NCBI GenBank assembly: GCA_946886075.1
Contig: CAMPHR010000002.1
Location: 1-64,000, forward strand
Reading direction: 5' to 3'
DNA length: 64,000 nucleotides
From: an uncultured Novosphingobium sp.
GTDB taxonomy: Bacteria; Pseudomonadota; Alphaproteobacteria; Sphingomonadales; Sphingomonadaceae
In this document: positions 1 through 8,170 of the stretch, piece after piece
Position numbering within the stretch: the first letter of the stretch is position 1
How the letters are laid out: each line of letters opens with the position of its first letter
Made by a program: the position numbers and the translations under genes
The notes under the pieces: model-generated
Databases searched by the model: none
The model's input: the letters and a program-made list of their open reading frames with translations, nothing else
Told to the model about the DNA's origin: nothing

Positions 1-26
1 CGGCGGCTGCTCGTCGGCGGGGTGCA

Positions 27-1304
27 TCAAGCGAGCATGCCCAGCGGATTTTCGACCAGTTCGCGGAAGATCTGCATCAGGCGTGCTCCGTCCGCGCCGT
101 CGATGGCGCGGTGGTCGAAGCTGCCGGTGGCGGACATGACGGTCGCGATCTGGAGCGAGTCATCGACGACGAAGGGACGCTTTTCGCCCGCGCCGATCGC
201 CATGATCATGGCCTGGGGCGGGTTGATGACGGCTTCGAACTGCTTGATGCCGAACATGCCCATGTTGGACAGCGAAGCGGTGCCGCCCTGATATTCTTCA
301 GGCTTCAGCTTGCCGTCCTTCGCGCGGCTGGCGAGGTCCTTCATCTCGTTCGAGATGGCGGCAACGCCCTTGCTGTCGGCACCGGTCACGATCGGGGTGA
401 TGAGGCCACCGGGGATCGAGACGGCGACGCTGATGTCGGCGCGGCTGAATTGCAGCATCTGGTCGCCTGCGAACTGGACGTTGCATTCGGGGACCTGGAT
501 GAGGGCGACGCCCAGCGCCTTGATGAGGAGGTCGTTGACGGACAGCTTGACGTTGCGGCTGGCGAGACCGGCGTTGAGTTCGGTGCGCAGCTTCAGCAGC
601 TTGTCGAGCTGAATGTCGACGGTGAGGTAGATGTGGGGGACCTGCTGCTTGGATTCGGTCAGGCGGCGGGCGATGGTCTTGCGCATGCCGCTGAGCTTGA
701 TGACTTCGTGCGGGATGCCGAAGTCCTGCGCGGCGGCGGGTGCGGCGGGAGCGAGGGCCGGGGTTGATGCGGCGGGTGCCTGGGCGGCGGCGGGAGCCTT
801 GGCCGACGCGCCTTCCAGATCGGCCTTCACGATGCGACCGTTGGGGCCGGAGCCGGCGAGGCTCGCTAGGTCGACGCCTTTTTCTTCCGCGATGCGGCGC
901 GCGAGCGGACTGGCCTTGACGCGGTCGCCGGATTGGGGGGCGGGCGTGTCGGCTTTGGGTGCGGGAGCTTCTGCCTTGGCGGGGACAGGATCAGCCTTGG
1001 GCGCGGCGGCTGGCTTGGGCGCGGGAGCGGAGCCACCTTCGGCGGCTTGGGCAAGGTCTTCGCCTTCCTCGGCGATGATGGCGATGACGGTGCCTACCTT
1101 CACGCCTTCGGAGCCTTCGGAGACTAGAATCTTGGCGATCTTGCCTTCGTCCACGGCTTCAAATTCCATCGTGGCCTTGTCGGTCTCAATCTCGGCAAGA
1201 AGATCGCCCGACGACACAGTGTCGCCTTCCTTCACCAGCCATTTAGCCAGCGTCCCCTCTTCCATCGTGGGAGACAAGGCGGGCATCTGGATTTTCTTGC
1301 TCAT
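27..1304 (-). CDS. pdhC: pyruvate dehydrogenase E2, dihydrolipoamide acetyltransferase
   Basis: Acyltransferase core (E2) of the cytoplasmic pyruvate dehydrogenase complex; it passes the acetyl group from E1 to CoA on a swinging lipoyl arm. The 425-residue protein has an N-terminal lipoyl domain (about 3-78, motif ETDKATMEF, lipoyl Lys43), an Ala/Pro/Lys-rich flexible linker, a peripheral-subunit-binding domain (about 128-168, [10 protein letters not shown]) and a C-terminal catalytic domain ending in the [10 protein letters not shown] active-site motif. The frame is open 21 codons further upstream, but the ATG at 1302-1304 follows an AGAGAGG ribosome site and begins exactly at the lipoyl fold. 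Partner subunits are not in the window. The linker and single lipoyl domain fit the alphaproteobacterial PDH type rather than the 2-oxoglutarate enzyme. Confidence 0.95.
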   Translation of the reverse strand: MSKKIQMPALSPTMEEGTLAKWLVKEGDTVSSGDLLAEIETDKATMEFEAVDEGKIAKILVSEGSEGVKVGTVIAIIAEEGEDLAQAAEGGSAPAPKPAAAPKADPVPAKAEAPAPKADTPAPQSGDRVKASPLARRIAEEKGVDLASLAGSGPNGRIVKADLEGASAKAPAAAQAPAASTPALAPAAPAAAQDFGIPHEVIKLSGMRKTIARRLTESKQQVPHIYLTVDIQLDKLLKLRTELNAGLASRNVKLSVNDLLIKALGVALIQVPECNVQFAGDQMLQFSRADISVAVSIPGGLITPIVTGADSKGVAAISNEMKDLASRAKDGKLKPEEYQGGTASLSNMGMFGIKQFEAVINPPQAMIMAIGAGEKRPFVVDDSLQIATVMSATGSFDHRAIDGADGARLMQIFRELVENPLGMLA

Positions 1305-1423
1305 GCGTGAAGGCCTCTCTTCTTTTCCCGGCCGGGCGGGTAAGCGTTGGAAGCCGTTTTGACCCATTGGGCGGGAGGGTCAAGGGTGCGGCTTGCGCCT
1401 TAAGCGATAATCCGCCACATTTC

Positions 1424-1458
1424 ACCAGACTGGTTCATAAAGTACCAGATGGGTTCAT
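1424..1458. promoter_or_regulatory. tandem 15-bp direct repeat, possible operator
   Basis: ACCAGACTGGTTCAT at 1424-1438 recurs as ACCAGATGGGTTCAT at 1444-1458 (two mismatches), exactly 20 bp apart, so both copies face the same side of the helix. The first copy contains the perfect inverted repeat ACCAG-A-CTGGT. The pair lies in the divergent gap between pdhC and the universal stress gene. The regulator is not identifiable from sequence. Confidence 0.4.
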
Positions 1459-1513
1459 GGATGACGGCGGCAGGGCTTTCGAGCCGCCCATTTTGGTGTG
1501 GGGTGCGACAGCT

Positions 1514-1969
1514 ATGCGGACTTATCTGGTTGTAGTGGACGAATCGCAGGAGGCCGAAACGGCGCTGCGGTTCGCGGCTCGGCGGGCAGCCAAGACGGCA
1601 GGGTCCATCCGCATCCTCGCGCTCGTGCCGCCTGCTGAGTTCGTGCAGTGGGGCGGCGTTCAGGCGACGATGGAGGATGAAGCGCGGCAACGGGCCGAGG
1701 CGCTTGTCACCAGCGCAGCGGGCACACTGACCGAGGAGTCGGGTATTCGCCCGAGCATCACTGTGCGGCAGGGTGACGCGGTGGCGGTGGTGCGCGAGAC
1801 GCTGGACGAGATGACCGATGTTGCGGCGCTGGTACTGGGGGCGGCGGCGAGCGGGCACCCGGGGGCGCTGGTGTCGCACTTTGCGGGCGCGGATGCAGGT
1901 AAGTTGCCCTGCCCGATCATGGTGATCCCTGGGGGGCTGAGTGCTGAGGCGATTGATCGGCTGAGTTAG
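1514..1969 (+). CDS. universal stress protein family (single UspA domain)
   Basis: A 151-residue protein beginning MRTYLVVVDES, the usual first beta strand of a UspA domain, followed by alternating helices and strands and ending in CPIMVIP, the last strand of the fold. Usp proteins are small cytoplasmic stress-response proteins, some of which bind ATP. The Gly-x2-Gly-x9-Gly-Ser/Thr ATP motif is not clearly present: the loop reads GAAASGHPG. Nucleotide binding is therefore uncertain. The frame is open back to 1307, but the ATG at 1514 matches the start of the fold. It is transcribed away from pdhC; a 20-bp-spaced direct repeat lies just upstream. Confidence 0.8.
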   Translation: MRTYLVVVDESQEAETALRFAARRAAKTAGSIRILALVPPAEFVQWGGVQATMEDEARQRAEALVTSAAGTLTEESGIRPSITVRQGDAVAVVRETLDEMTDVAALVLGAAASGHPGALVSHFAGADAGKLPCPIMVIPGGLSAEAIDRLS

Positions 1970-2003
1970 GGCAAGTGTTTTGGATCGCCACTGCCGCTCG
2001 ATA

Positions 2004-2080
2004 CCGTTCGCCCTGAGCTTGTTGAAGGGCTCTACTTCTTTTTAGAAAGGAAAGGGCTTCGACAAGCTTAGCCCGAACGG
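2004..2080. repeat. palindromic intergenic repeat, family A copy 1
   Basis: Imperfect inverted repeat of about 77 bp with ends CCGTTCGCCCTGAGC and GCTTAGCCCGAACGG; inner arms GAAGGGC / GGGCTTC surround a short T/A-rich loop. It lies between two convergent genes (usp and rnr). Related copies occur at 4507, 27689, 43315, 46504 and 57586. Confidence 0.85.
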
Positions 2081-2107
2081 GGGCAGGTAATAGGCATGAT
2101 GCCACCA

Positions 2108-4459
2108 TCAGCGGCGGTGCTTGCCGCGCTTTGATCCCATGTGGCGGATGTTAGCGGGGCGGCCGCGCTTTGCGCCGGGGCGCGTCCTGTCCTTCTTGAA
2201 ACTCGGCCGTTGCGGCGGGGCGTCGGGGAGTTCGAAGCGGAGGGAGCCGTTGATCGGGTCGGCCTCCGCCAGGCGCAGCTGGAGATGTTGGCCGACGGTA
2301 TAGCGGTCGCCGCTTTCCACGCCTTCAAGGGCGCGGCCTGCTTCGTCGAAGAAGAAGCGTTCGTCGCCCATGGTGGAGACTGGGACGAGGCCGTCGCCGC
2401 CCAGCCCCGCTACGGTCGCGAAGAAGCCGAAATTCTGTACGCCGGTGATGCGCGCGTCGACCAGTTCGCCGACATGGGCGGCAAGGTAGGCGGCGACATA
2501 GCGGTCGATCGTCTCGCGCTCTGCCTCCATTGCGCGGCGTTCGTGCTGGCTGATCATCTCGCCGACACGGGCCATATTTTCATAATCATCGGCGCTGAGC
2601 GATGTGCGGTCGGGCAGCGCGCCACCCTTGGGCGCGGGGAGTTCGAGATTGTAGGCGCCCACCAGTGCGCGGTGGACCAGCAGGTCGGCGTAGCGGCGGA
2701 TGGGCGAGGTGAAATGCGCGTAGGAGCCGAGCGCAAGGCCGAAATGCCCCATGTTGGCGGGGCTGTAATAAGCCTGGGTCTGGCTGCGCAGGATCTGCTC
2801 CATGATCTGCGGCTTTTCCTCCGCCTCGCCGATGCGGTCGATCAGGCGGTTGAAGGTGGACGGCTTGATGACCTGCCCCAGCGCGAAATCGATGTCGAAG
2901 GTCGCTAAATACTCCTTGAGCGCGACGAGCTTTTCACGGCTGGGCGGTTCATGGACGCGGTACATCACCGGCGCTTTCTTGCCTTCCAGCGCCTTGGCGG
3001 CGGCGACGTTGGCGGCGATCATATAATCCTCGATCAGCATATGCGCGTCGAGGCGTTCGCGGACAGCGACGCTGACGATCTTGCCCTGTTCGTCGAGGAC
3101 GACCCGGCGTTCGGGGAGGTCGAGGGCGAGCGGGTCGCGCTTGTCGCGGGCTTTACGGAGGAGTTTCCAGCAGGCCCAGAGGGGTTTCAGGGCGGTTTCG
3201 AGGAGGTCGGGTTGATTTGGCGAGGTTTCGCCTTGCCCACCCCCGGCCCCTCCCGCCTGCGGGTGGGGAGAGGTGCCGTCGATTGCGGCTTGGGCGTCTT
3301 CGTAGGCGAGGACGGCGGCTACGCGGATGATGGCGCGGGTGAAGCGCCAGGCAGTGACCTTGCCGGAGGCGCCGATCGTCAGGTGGCAGGCCATGGCCGC
3401 GCGGTCCTGTCCGGCGCGGAGCGAGCACATGTCGGATGACAGCTGGTGCGGGAGCATGGGCACGACGAGGTCGGGGAAATATACGCTGTTGCCGCGCTTG
3501 CGGGCTTCCTTGTCGAGCGCACTGCCGGGGCGGACATAATAGCTGACGTCGGCGATGGCGACGATGGCGCGGTAGCCGCCGGGGTTGGCGGGGTCTTCGT
3601 CCGGTGTGGCCCAGACGGCGTCGTCATGGTCGCGCGCGTCCAACGGGTCGATTGCGACGATGGGCAGGTGGCGCAGGTCCTCGCGCTTATCCTCATTCAG
3701 CGCGATGCCGGAGGCGACCACCGCCTCATCCTCCACCTGTTCAGGGAAGACATGCGGGATGCCATGTTTGTGGATTGCGATAAGGCTGAAGCTGCGCGGG
3801 GCGAAAGGGTCGCCCAATATGTCGGTCACGCGAGCGCTGATGCGCGGCGGGCGGCCAACGGGTTCGGCCAACACAAGGTCGCCGGGGTTGGCATTGCCGG
3901 CGTCGCTGATCGGCGTGTCCTTGCGGATGCGCTTGTCGATGGGGCGCAGCCAGAGCTTGCCGCCCTCGCCCGCTTCGACCACGCCGAGTAGTTCCTCGCT
4001 CGCCTTGGCGAGCTTTTTCATAGGATGCGCGACCCAGCCGCGCCCTGCCTCTTCCGTGCGGGCGAGGATGCGGTCGCCGATGGTCAGCGCGCCCCTTTTG
4101 CCGCGTTCCATCACGCGCAGGCGCGGAGCGGGCTGGCCTTCGGCTTCCCAGCGTTCGGGGGTCGCGATGAGGGTGGTGCCGTCCACATCGACGATGCGCA
4201 GTACGGTGACCTTCGGCACCCCGCCCATTTTGTGGAAGGCGCGGGCGGGGCCCAGGTCCAGCAGGCCTTCGTCGGCCATGTCCTTCAGCAGCGCCTTCAG
4301 CGCGATCTTTTCCTGACCCTTGAGGCCGAAAGCCTTTGCGATTTCCCGCTTGCCGGCGGGCTGATCGGAGGAAGTGATGAAGTCCATCACCTGATCGCGG
4401 GTGGGGAAGCCGGCGGGGCGGACTTTGCCGGGTTTCTTCTGCTTTTGGGTCGATGCCAT
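2108..4459 (-). CDS. rnr: ribonuclease R (RNB family 3'-5' exoribonuclease)
   Basis: Processive 3'-5' exoribonuclease that degrades structured RNA. The 783-residue protein has an N-terminal winged-helix region (about 18-85), cold-shock-like OB domains, the RNB catalytic domain with its Asp cluster (DARDHDD, about 272-279) and the HFTSPIRRYADLLVHR signature, a C-terminal S1 domain and a basic tail (KRGRP...KRGKHRR). Between AAIDG and LLETALKPLW the protein carries an unusual Gly/Pro/Gln-rich stretch (about residues 394-416), encoded by a family D palindromic repeat inserted in frame. No Shine-Dalgarno sequence precedes the ATG. Instead TATAGC ends 6 nt upstream, suggesting leaderless transcription. 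Confidence 0.95.
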   Translation of the reverse strand: MASTQKQKKPGKVRPAGFPTRDQVMDFITSSDQPAGKREIAKAFGLKGQEKIALKALLKDMADEGLLDLGPARAFHKMGGVPKVTVLRIVDVDGTTLIATPERWEAEGQPAPRLRVMERGKRGALTIGDRILARTEEAGRGWVAHPMKKLAKASEELLGVVEAGEGGKLWLRPIDKRIRKDTPISDAGNANPGDLVLAEPVGRPPRISARVTDILGDPFAPRSFSLIAIHKHGIPHVFPEQVEDEAVVASGIALNEDKREDLRHLPIVAIDPLDARDHDDAVWATPDEDPANPGGYRAIVAIADVSYYVRPGSALDKEARKRGNSVYFPDLVVPMLPHQLSSDMCSLRAGQDRAAMACHLTIGASGKVTAWRFTRAIIRVAAVLAYEDAQAAIDGTSPHPQAGGAGGGQGETSPNQPDLLETALKPLWACWKLLRKARDKRDPLALDLPERRVVLDEQGKIVSVAVRERLDAHMLIEDYMIAANVAAAKALEGKKAPVMYRVHEPPSREKLVALKEYLATFDIDFALGQVIKPSTFNRLIDRIGEAEEKPQIMEQILRSQTQAYYSPANMGHFGLALGSYAHFTSPIRRYADLLVHRALVGAYNLELPAPKGGALPDRTSLSADDYENMARVGEMISQHERRAMEAERETIDRYVAAYLAAHVGELVDARITGVQNFGFFATVAGLGGDGLVPVSTMGDERFFFDEAGRALEGVESGDRYTVGQHLQLRLAEADPINGSLRFELPDAPPQRPSFKKDRTRPGAKRGRPANIRHMGSKRGKHRR
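3235..3272. repeat. family D palindromic repeat inside rnr
   Basis: CCCCTCCCGCCTGCGGGTGGGGAG palindrome preceded by GCCCACCCCCGG. It matches the arms of the intergenic copy at 43466-43592 and, more loosely, 16185-16220. Here it lies within the coding frame of rnr and is read as a Gly/Pro/Gln-rich insertion. Confidence 0.75.
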
Positions 4460-4506
4460 GGCTTAGCTATAGGGACGGGTCGGGCGGCATACCAGAGGCT
4501 CTCGTT

Positions 4507-4573
4507 CCGTTCGTGGCGCAAATATCCTTCGCCGGGCTCAGGATGGGGCTCAGAATTAGCTCAGCCCGAACGG
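4507..4573. repeat. palindromic repeat, family A, degenerate copy
   Basis: The ends CCGTTCG and GCTCAGCCCGAACGG of family A are recognisable, but the centre has diverged and the inner stem is poor. It occupies the gap between rnr and the MOSC gene. Confidence 0.55.
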
Positions 4574-4609
4574 AGGTGGGGCGGCTTCATGATTGAACGG
4601 CTTGAGGCG

Positions 4610-5260
4610 CTATTCAACCAGCTTGCGCGCTCGGTCGCGCCAGACTTCGGCTAGGACCGGCATGCTTGCCAACGCCCGGACGGCATCGGGTTCGACCTTG
4701 TGCCGTCCGCCGATCAACAGGCGAAAGACACGCGCGATCGGCCAGTCGGGGAAAGGGCGGTCGAGCAGATCCATGCGTCCTTTCGCTTCCGCCTCCCCTT
4801 CCCGTAGGACGCGGAAATAGAGGCCCGCGCGGCCCGTCTTGACGATGGTGGCGAGGACGTCGCGGGTGCCGAAGCGATGGTCGAGCTTCCAGCAGGGTTG
4901 CCGTCCGTGGCTGACCTCTACCAGCGCGCTGCCCAGCGAGAAGCGGTCGCCGAGGCAGATTTCCTCCTCCGTCATGCCGAAAGAGGCGATGTTTTCCCCG
5001 AAAGCGCCGGGTACCTGAAGCAGGGGATGATCGGGCTTTCGCTCACGCCACCAGGCATAGTGGTCCTGGGGGTAGAGATGGAGCGCCTTGTCCCAGCCCC
5101 CATGATGGATGGGATCGGCGACGGCGTCCCCCTCGAGCCCCTGCCATCGCACGCGAACGACGCCATCGACCGGGCGCTTGGCGATGGCGCTGTAGTCGCC
5201 GTCGCGAAAGGGCAGCGGCGTGCCGGTCAGCAATGCGGCGATGGTCAGATGCTCGGCCAT
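4610..5260 (-). CDS. MOSC domain protein, YiiM-like
   Basis: A 216-residue protein with the MOSC fold of molybdenum-cofactor sulfurase C-terminal domains. Visible signatures are HHGGWDKALHLYP (about 52-64), GAFGENI (85-91), GDRF (104-107) and the conserved cysteine in RQPCWK (Cys123). The length and the C-terminal 3-alpha region fit the stand-alone YiiM type. In Escherichia coli that protein is tied to molybdenum-cofactor-dependent detoxification of N-hydroxylated bases; applying this here is inference. It is a single gene between family A repeat DNA and a small DUF2945 gene. A weak CATAGG lies 6 nt before the ATG and there is no clear Shine-Dalgarno sequence. Confidence 0.8.
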   Translation of the reverse strand: MAEHLTIAALLTGTPLPFRDGDYSAIAKRPVDGVVRVRWQGLEGDAVADPIHHGGWDKALHLYPQDHYAWWRERKPDHPLLQVPGAFGENIASFGMTEEEICLGDRFSLGSALVEVSHGRQPCWKLDHRFGTRDVLATIVKTGRAGLYFRVLREGEAEAKGRMDLLDRPFPDWPIARVFRLLIGGRHKVEPDAVRALASMPVLAEVWRDRARKLVE

Positions 5261-5302
5261 GCCGCCCCTATGGCAGCGGCGCGCAGCGTTGGCGAGAGGG
5301 CG

Positions 5303-5521
5303 TCAGGCGCGACTTAGCTCCGATGCAAGCTTCAGCACTTCGCTGCCGCCATCGGTCTGGACCAGATAAGCGGGATTCCTGACCGTGCCATTGCGGCGCA
5401 TGAGGGCGCCCTCGATCGTCTTTTCCACCTGGCCGTCGAACCGTTCGGCGACCCGGCCACGGCCCACGCCCTGGCCCCAATTCCATTTGACCCGCATACC
5501 TTTGCGGAAGCTTTCGATCAT
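5303..5521 (-). CDS. DUF2945 / HVA1-type TUDOR small protein
   Basis: A 72-residue basic protein starting MIESFRKGMRVKWNWG. The pattern KGMRVKW...GRGRV...TIEGALMRRNGTVRNPAYLVQ...VLKLASEL matches the short DUF2945 family (hypervirulence-associated TUDOR-like), whose function is not established. The frame is open 14 codons upstream, but the ATG at 5519-5521 has GGAGAGG about 8 nt before it. It is divergent from the glycosyltransferase gene. Confidence 0.7.
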   Translation of the reverse strand: MIESFRKGMRVKWNWGQGVGRGRVAERFDGQVEKTIEGALMRRNGTVRNPAYLVQTDGGSEVLKLASELSRA

Positions 5522-5641
5522 CTTTGGCCCTCTCCTGCCGCCCGTGCGTGGCGGCCATTCCATGACATAGCGATGACAAAAACCCGGGTCGCGAGCGCGG
5601 TTCCCTTGGGTTTTTCATTCGCCTGGGTTAAGGGGCGGCAG

Positions 5642-6820
5642 ATGGACGTCACCGGTCTTCGCGTCGCGCTATTCAGCGGCAATTACAATTATGTGCGCGA
5701 TGGCGCGAACCAGGCGCTCAACCGCTTCGTGGGCTATTTGCTGCGCCAGGGCGCGGCCGTGCGCATCTATTCGCCGACGATTGCGACCCCTGCGTTCGAG
5801 CCGACGGGCGATCTGGTGAGCGCGCCTTCCCTGGCGATACCGGGGCGGAAGGAATATCGCGTGTCTTACGGCATGTCGGGCGGAGTGCGGCGCGACCTGA
5901 AGCGGTTCAAGCCCAATCTGGTTCATGTGTCGAGCCCCGACCCGCTCGGCCATCGGGCCGTGACGTGGGCGCGGAACAGCGGGCTGCCAGCGGTCGCTTC
6001 GGTGCATACCCGGTTCGAAACTTATCCGCGCTATTATGGATTGGCGTTCCTTGAGCCATTGATCGAATCGATGCTGCGGCGGTTCTATCGGCGCTGCGAT
6101 GCGATCGTCGCGCCTTCGGAGTCCATGGCGCAGCTGCTGCGCGAACAGCGGATGAGCTATGATGTGGGGATCTGGACGCGGGGGATCGACCGGGAGATCT
6201 TCAACCCCGGGCGGCGCGACATGGAATGGCGGCGCTCGCTCGGCATAGAGGATGATGAGCCGGTGATCGGCTTCATCGGCCGCCTGGTGATGGAAAAGGG
6301 GCTGGACGTCTTTTCCGACGCGATCGACCAGCTAAAGATGCGTCATGTGCGGCACAAGGTGCTGATCATCGGCGAAGGGCCTGCGCGGGAGTGGTTCCAA
6401 AATCGGCTGCCGCACGCTGTTTTCACCGGGTTCCAGAAGGGCGATGAGCTTGGCCGCGCGGTCGCCAGCATGGATATGCTGTTCAATCCCTCCATCACCG
6501 AGACGTTCGGCAATGTGACGCTGGAGGCGATGGCCTGCGCCCTGCCTACGGTGGCGGCGCGGGCGACGGGGAGCGAGAGCCTGGTGACCGAGGGAGTGAC
6601 GGGCCGTTTGATCAGGCCCGGCGCGATCGGGGCCTTTGCCGATGCGCTGGCGAGCTATTGCACCGATCCCCACGCGCGGGCGGATGCCGGAGCGGCGGCG
6701 ATGGCGGAGGCGGAACGCTATGGGTGGGATCAGGTCAATCAGGCGCTGGTCGATACTTATCTGCGCGTGATCCGCCAGCGGGCACAGGGCGCAAGACTGC
6801 GCTCCAGCCCGGTTCCTTAA
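5642..6820 (+). CDS. glycosyltransferase family 4 (GT-B), mannosyl/sulfoquinovosyl-transferase-like
   Basis: A 392-residue GT-B glycosyltransferase. The N-terminal half has SGNYNYVRDGANQALNRF (about 11-28), typical of the GT4 group that includes MgtA and SqdX lipid glycosyltransferases. The C-terminal half has the donor-binding GFIGRLVMEKGLD and the E-x7-E motif in TETFGNVTLEAM. No signal or membrane helix is seen, so it probably acts at the cytoplasmic face, adding a sugar to a lipid acceptor; the substrate is not determinable here. The ATG at 5642 follows AAGGGG; an upstream in-frame ATG at 5573 lacks such a site. rarA follows after 27 bp. Confidence 0.85.
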   Translation: MDVTGLRVALFSGNYNYVRDGANQALNRFVGYLLRQGAAVRIYSPTIATPAFEPTGDLVSAPSLAIPGRKEYRVSYGMSGGVRRDLKRFKPNLVHVSSPDPLGHRAVTWARNSGLPAVASVHTRFETYPRYYGLAFLEPLIESMLRRFYRRCDAIVAPSESMAQLLREQRMSYDVGIWTRGIDREIFNPGRRDMEWRRSLGIEDDEPVIGFIGRLVMEKGLDVFSDAIDQLKMRHVRHKVLIIGEGPAREWFQNRLPHAVFTGFQKGDELGRAVASMDMLFNPSITETFGNVTLEAMACALPTVAARATGSESLVTEGVTGRLIRPGAIGAFADALASYCTDPHARADAGAAAMAEAERYGWDQVNQALVDTYLRVIRQRAQGARLRSSPVP

Positions 6821-6847
6821 AGCGCGCGCTTTCCCTATATCGGGGCG

Positions 6848-8170
6848 ATGGCCGACCTTTTTGCTTCCGATGCCGTGAATGAGCCGGGTGATGCCGGAGA
6901 GAGCGCGCCGCTGGCCGACCGTCTGCGGCCGCGTAGTTTGGCCGATGTCGTGGGACAGGAGCATTTGACCGGGCCGGAAGGCGCAATCGGGCGGATGGTG
7001 GCGGCGGGGCGGCTTTCCTCCATCATCCTGTGGGGGCCTCCGGGCACGGGCAAGACGACGATCGCGCGGCTGCTGGCCGATGCGGTCGATATGCGGTTCG
7101 AGCCGATCTCTGCGGTTTTTTCGGGTGTGGCGGACCTCAAGAAGGTCTTTGCGGCGGCCAAGGACCATGCGCGGCGTGGGGACAAGACGCTGCTGTTCGT
7201 GGACGAGATCCACAGGTTCAACCGGGCGCAGCAGGACAGTTTCCTGCCATTCGTCGAGGATGGGACGGTGACGCTGGTCGGTGCGACCACGGAGAATCCG
7301 AGTTTTGAGCTGAACGCGGCGCTGCTGTCGCGGGCGCAGGTGCTGATCCTGCACCGGCTGGATGCGGCGGCGCTGGAGCTGCTGCTGGAGCGGGCAGAGG
7401 CAATCACGCAGCGACCTTTGCCGCTGACACCCGAGGCGCGGGACGCGTTGCTGGCGAGTGCGGATGGCGATGGGCGCTTCCTACTCAATCAGGTCGAAAC
7501 GCTTTATTCGATCGATATCGGTGAGCCGCTCGATCCGGCGGGGCTGTCGGCGCTGCTGCACCGGCGCATGGCGGTCTATGACAAGGATCGGGACGGGCAT
7601 TACAACCTGATCTCGGCGCTGCATAAGTCATTGCGCGGGTCCGATCCGCAGGCGGCGCTCTATTATCTGGCGCGGATGCTGACGGCGGGGGAGCAGCCGC
7701 TTTATGTGCTGCGGCGGCTGGTGCGCTTTGCGAGCGAGGATATTGGGCTCGCCGATCCGCAGGCCTTGGTTCAGTGCCTTGCTGCCAAGGACAGCTATGA
7801 CTTTCTGGGGAGCCCCGAGGGGGAGCTGGCGATCGTGCAGGCGTGCCTTTACTGCGCGACGGCTCCCAAGTCGAACGCGGCTTATGGTGCGATGAAGGCG
7901 GCGTGGAGGTCGGCTCGAGATACCGGATCGCTGATGCCGCCGAAGAATATCCTGAACGCCCCTACCCGGCTGATGAAGACCATCGGCTATGGCAAGGGCT
8001 ATCAATATGATCATAATAGCGCTGAGGGCTTTTCGGGCGACAATTATTGGCCCGAGGAGATGGAACCGCAGGCATTCTTCGTGCCCACCGATCGGGGGTT
8101 CGAGGCTCGGATTGCCGAGCGCATGGCCTTTTGGGACAGGCTGAGGGCCGAGCGCGGCGGAAGCGAATGA
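6848..8170 (+). CDS. rarA: replication-associated recombination protein A (RarA/MgsA AAA+ ATPase)
   Basis: AAA+ ATPase of the RarA/MgsA/WRNIP1 family, a clamp-loader-like protein that acts at stalled replication forks. The 440-residue protein shows the N-terminal DRLRPRSLADVVGQEHL box, Walker A GPPGTGKTT (about 62-70), Walker B LLFVDEIHRFNRAQQD, sensor 1 GATTENPSFELN, and the C-terminal tetramerisation domain ending in YDHNSAEGFSGDNYWPE. There is no good ribosome site; TATATC lies 6 nt before the ATG, so the message may be leaderless. The stop overlaps the next start by 4 bp (ATGA), coupling it to the unknown gene downstream. Confidence 0.95.
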   Translation: MADLFASDAVNEPGDAGESAPLADRLRPRSLADVVGQEHLTGPEGAIGRMVAAGRLSSIILWGPPGTGKTTIARLLADAVDMRFEPISAVFSGVADLKKVFAAAKDHARRGDKTLLFVDEIHRFNRAQQDSFLPFVEDGTVTLVGATTENPSFELNAALLSRAQVLILHRLDAAALELLLERAEAITQRPLPLTPEARDALLASADGDGRFLLNQVETLYSIDIGEPLDPAGLSALLHRRMAVYDKDRDGHYNLISALHKSLRGSDPQAALYYLARMLTAGEQPLYVLRRLVRFASEDIGLADPQALVQCLAAKDSYDFLGSPEGELAIVQACLYCATAPKSNAAYGAMKAAWRSARDTGSLMPPKNILNAPTRLMKTIGYGKGYQYDHNSAEGFSGDNYWPEEMEPQAFFVPTDRGFEARIAERMAFWDRLRAERGGSE

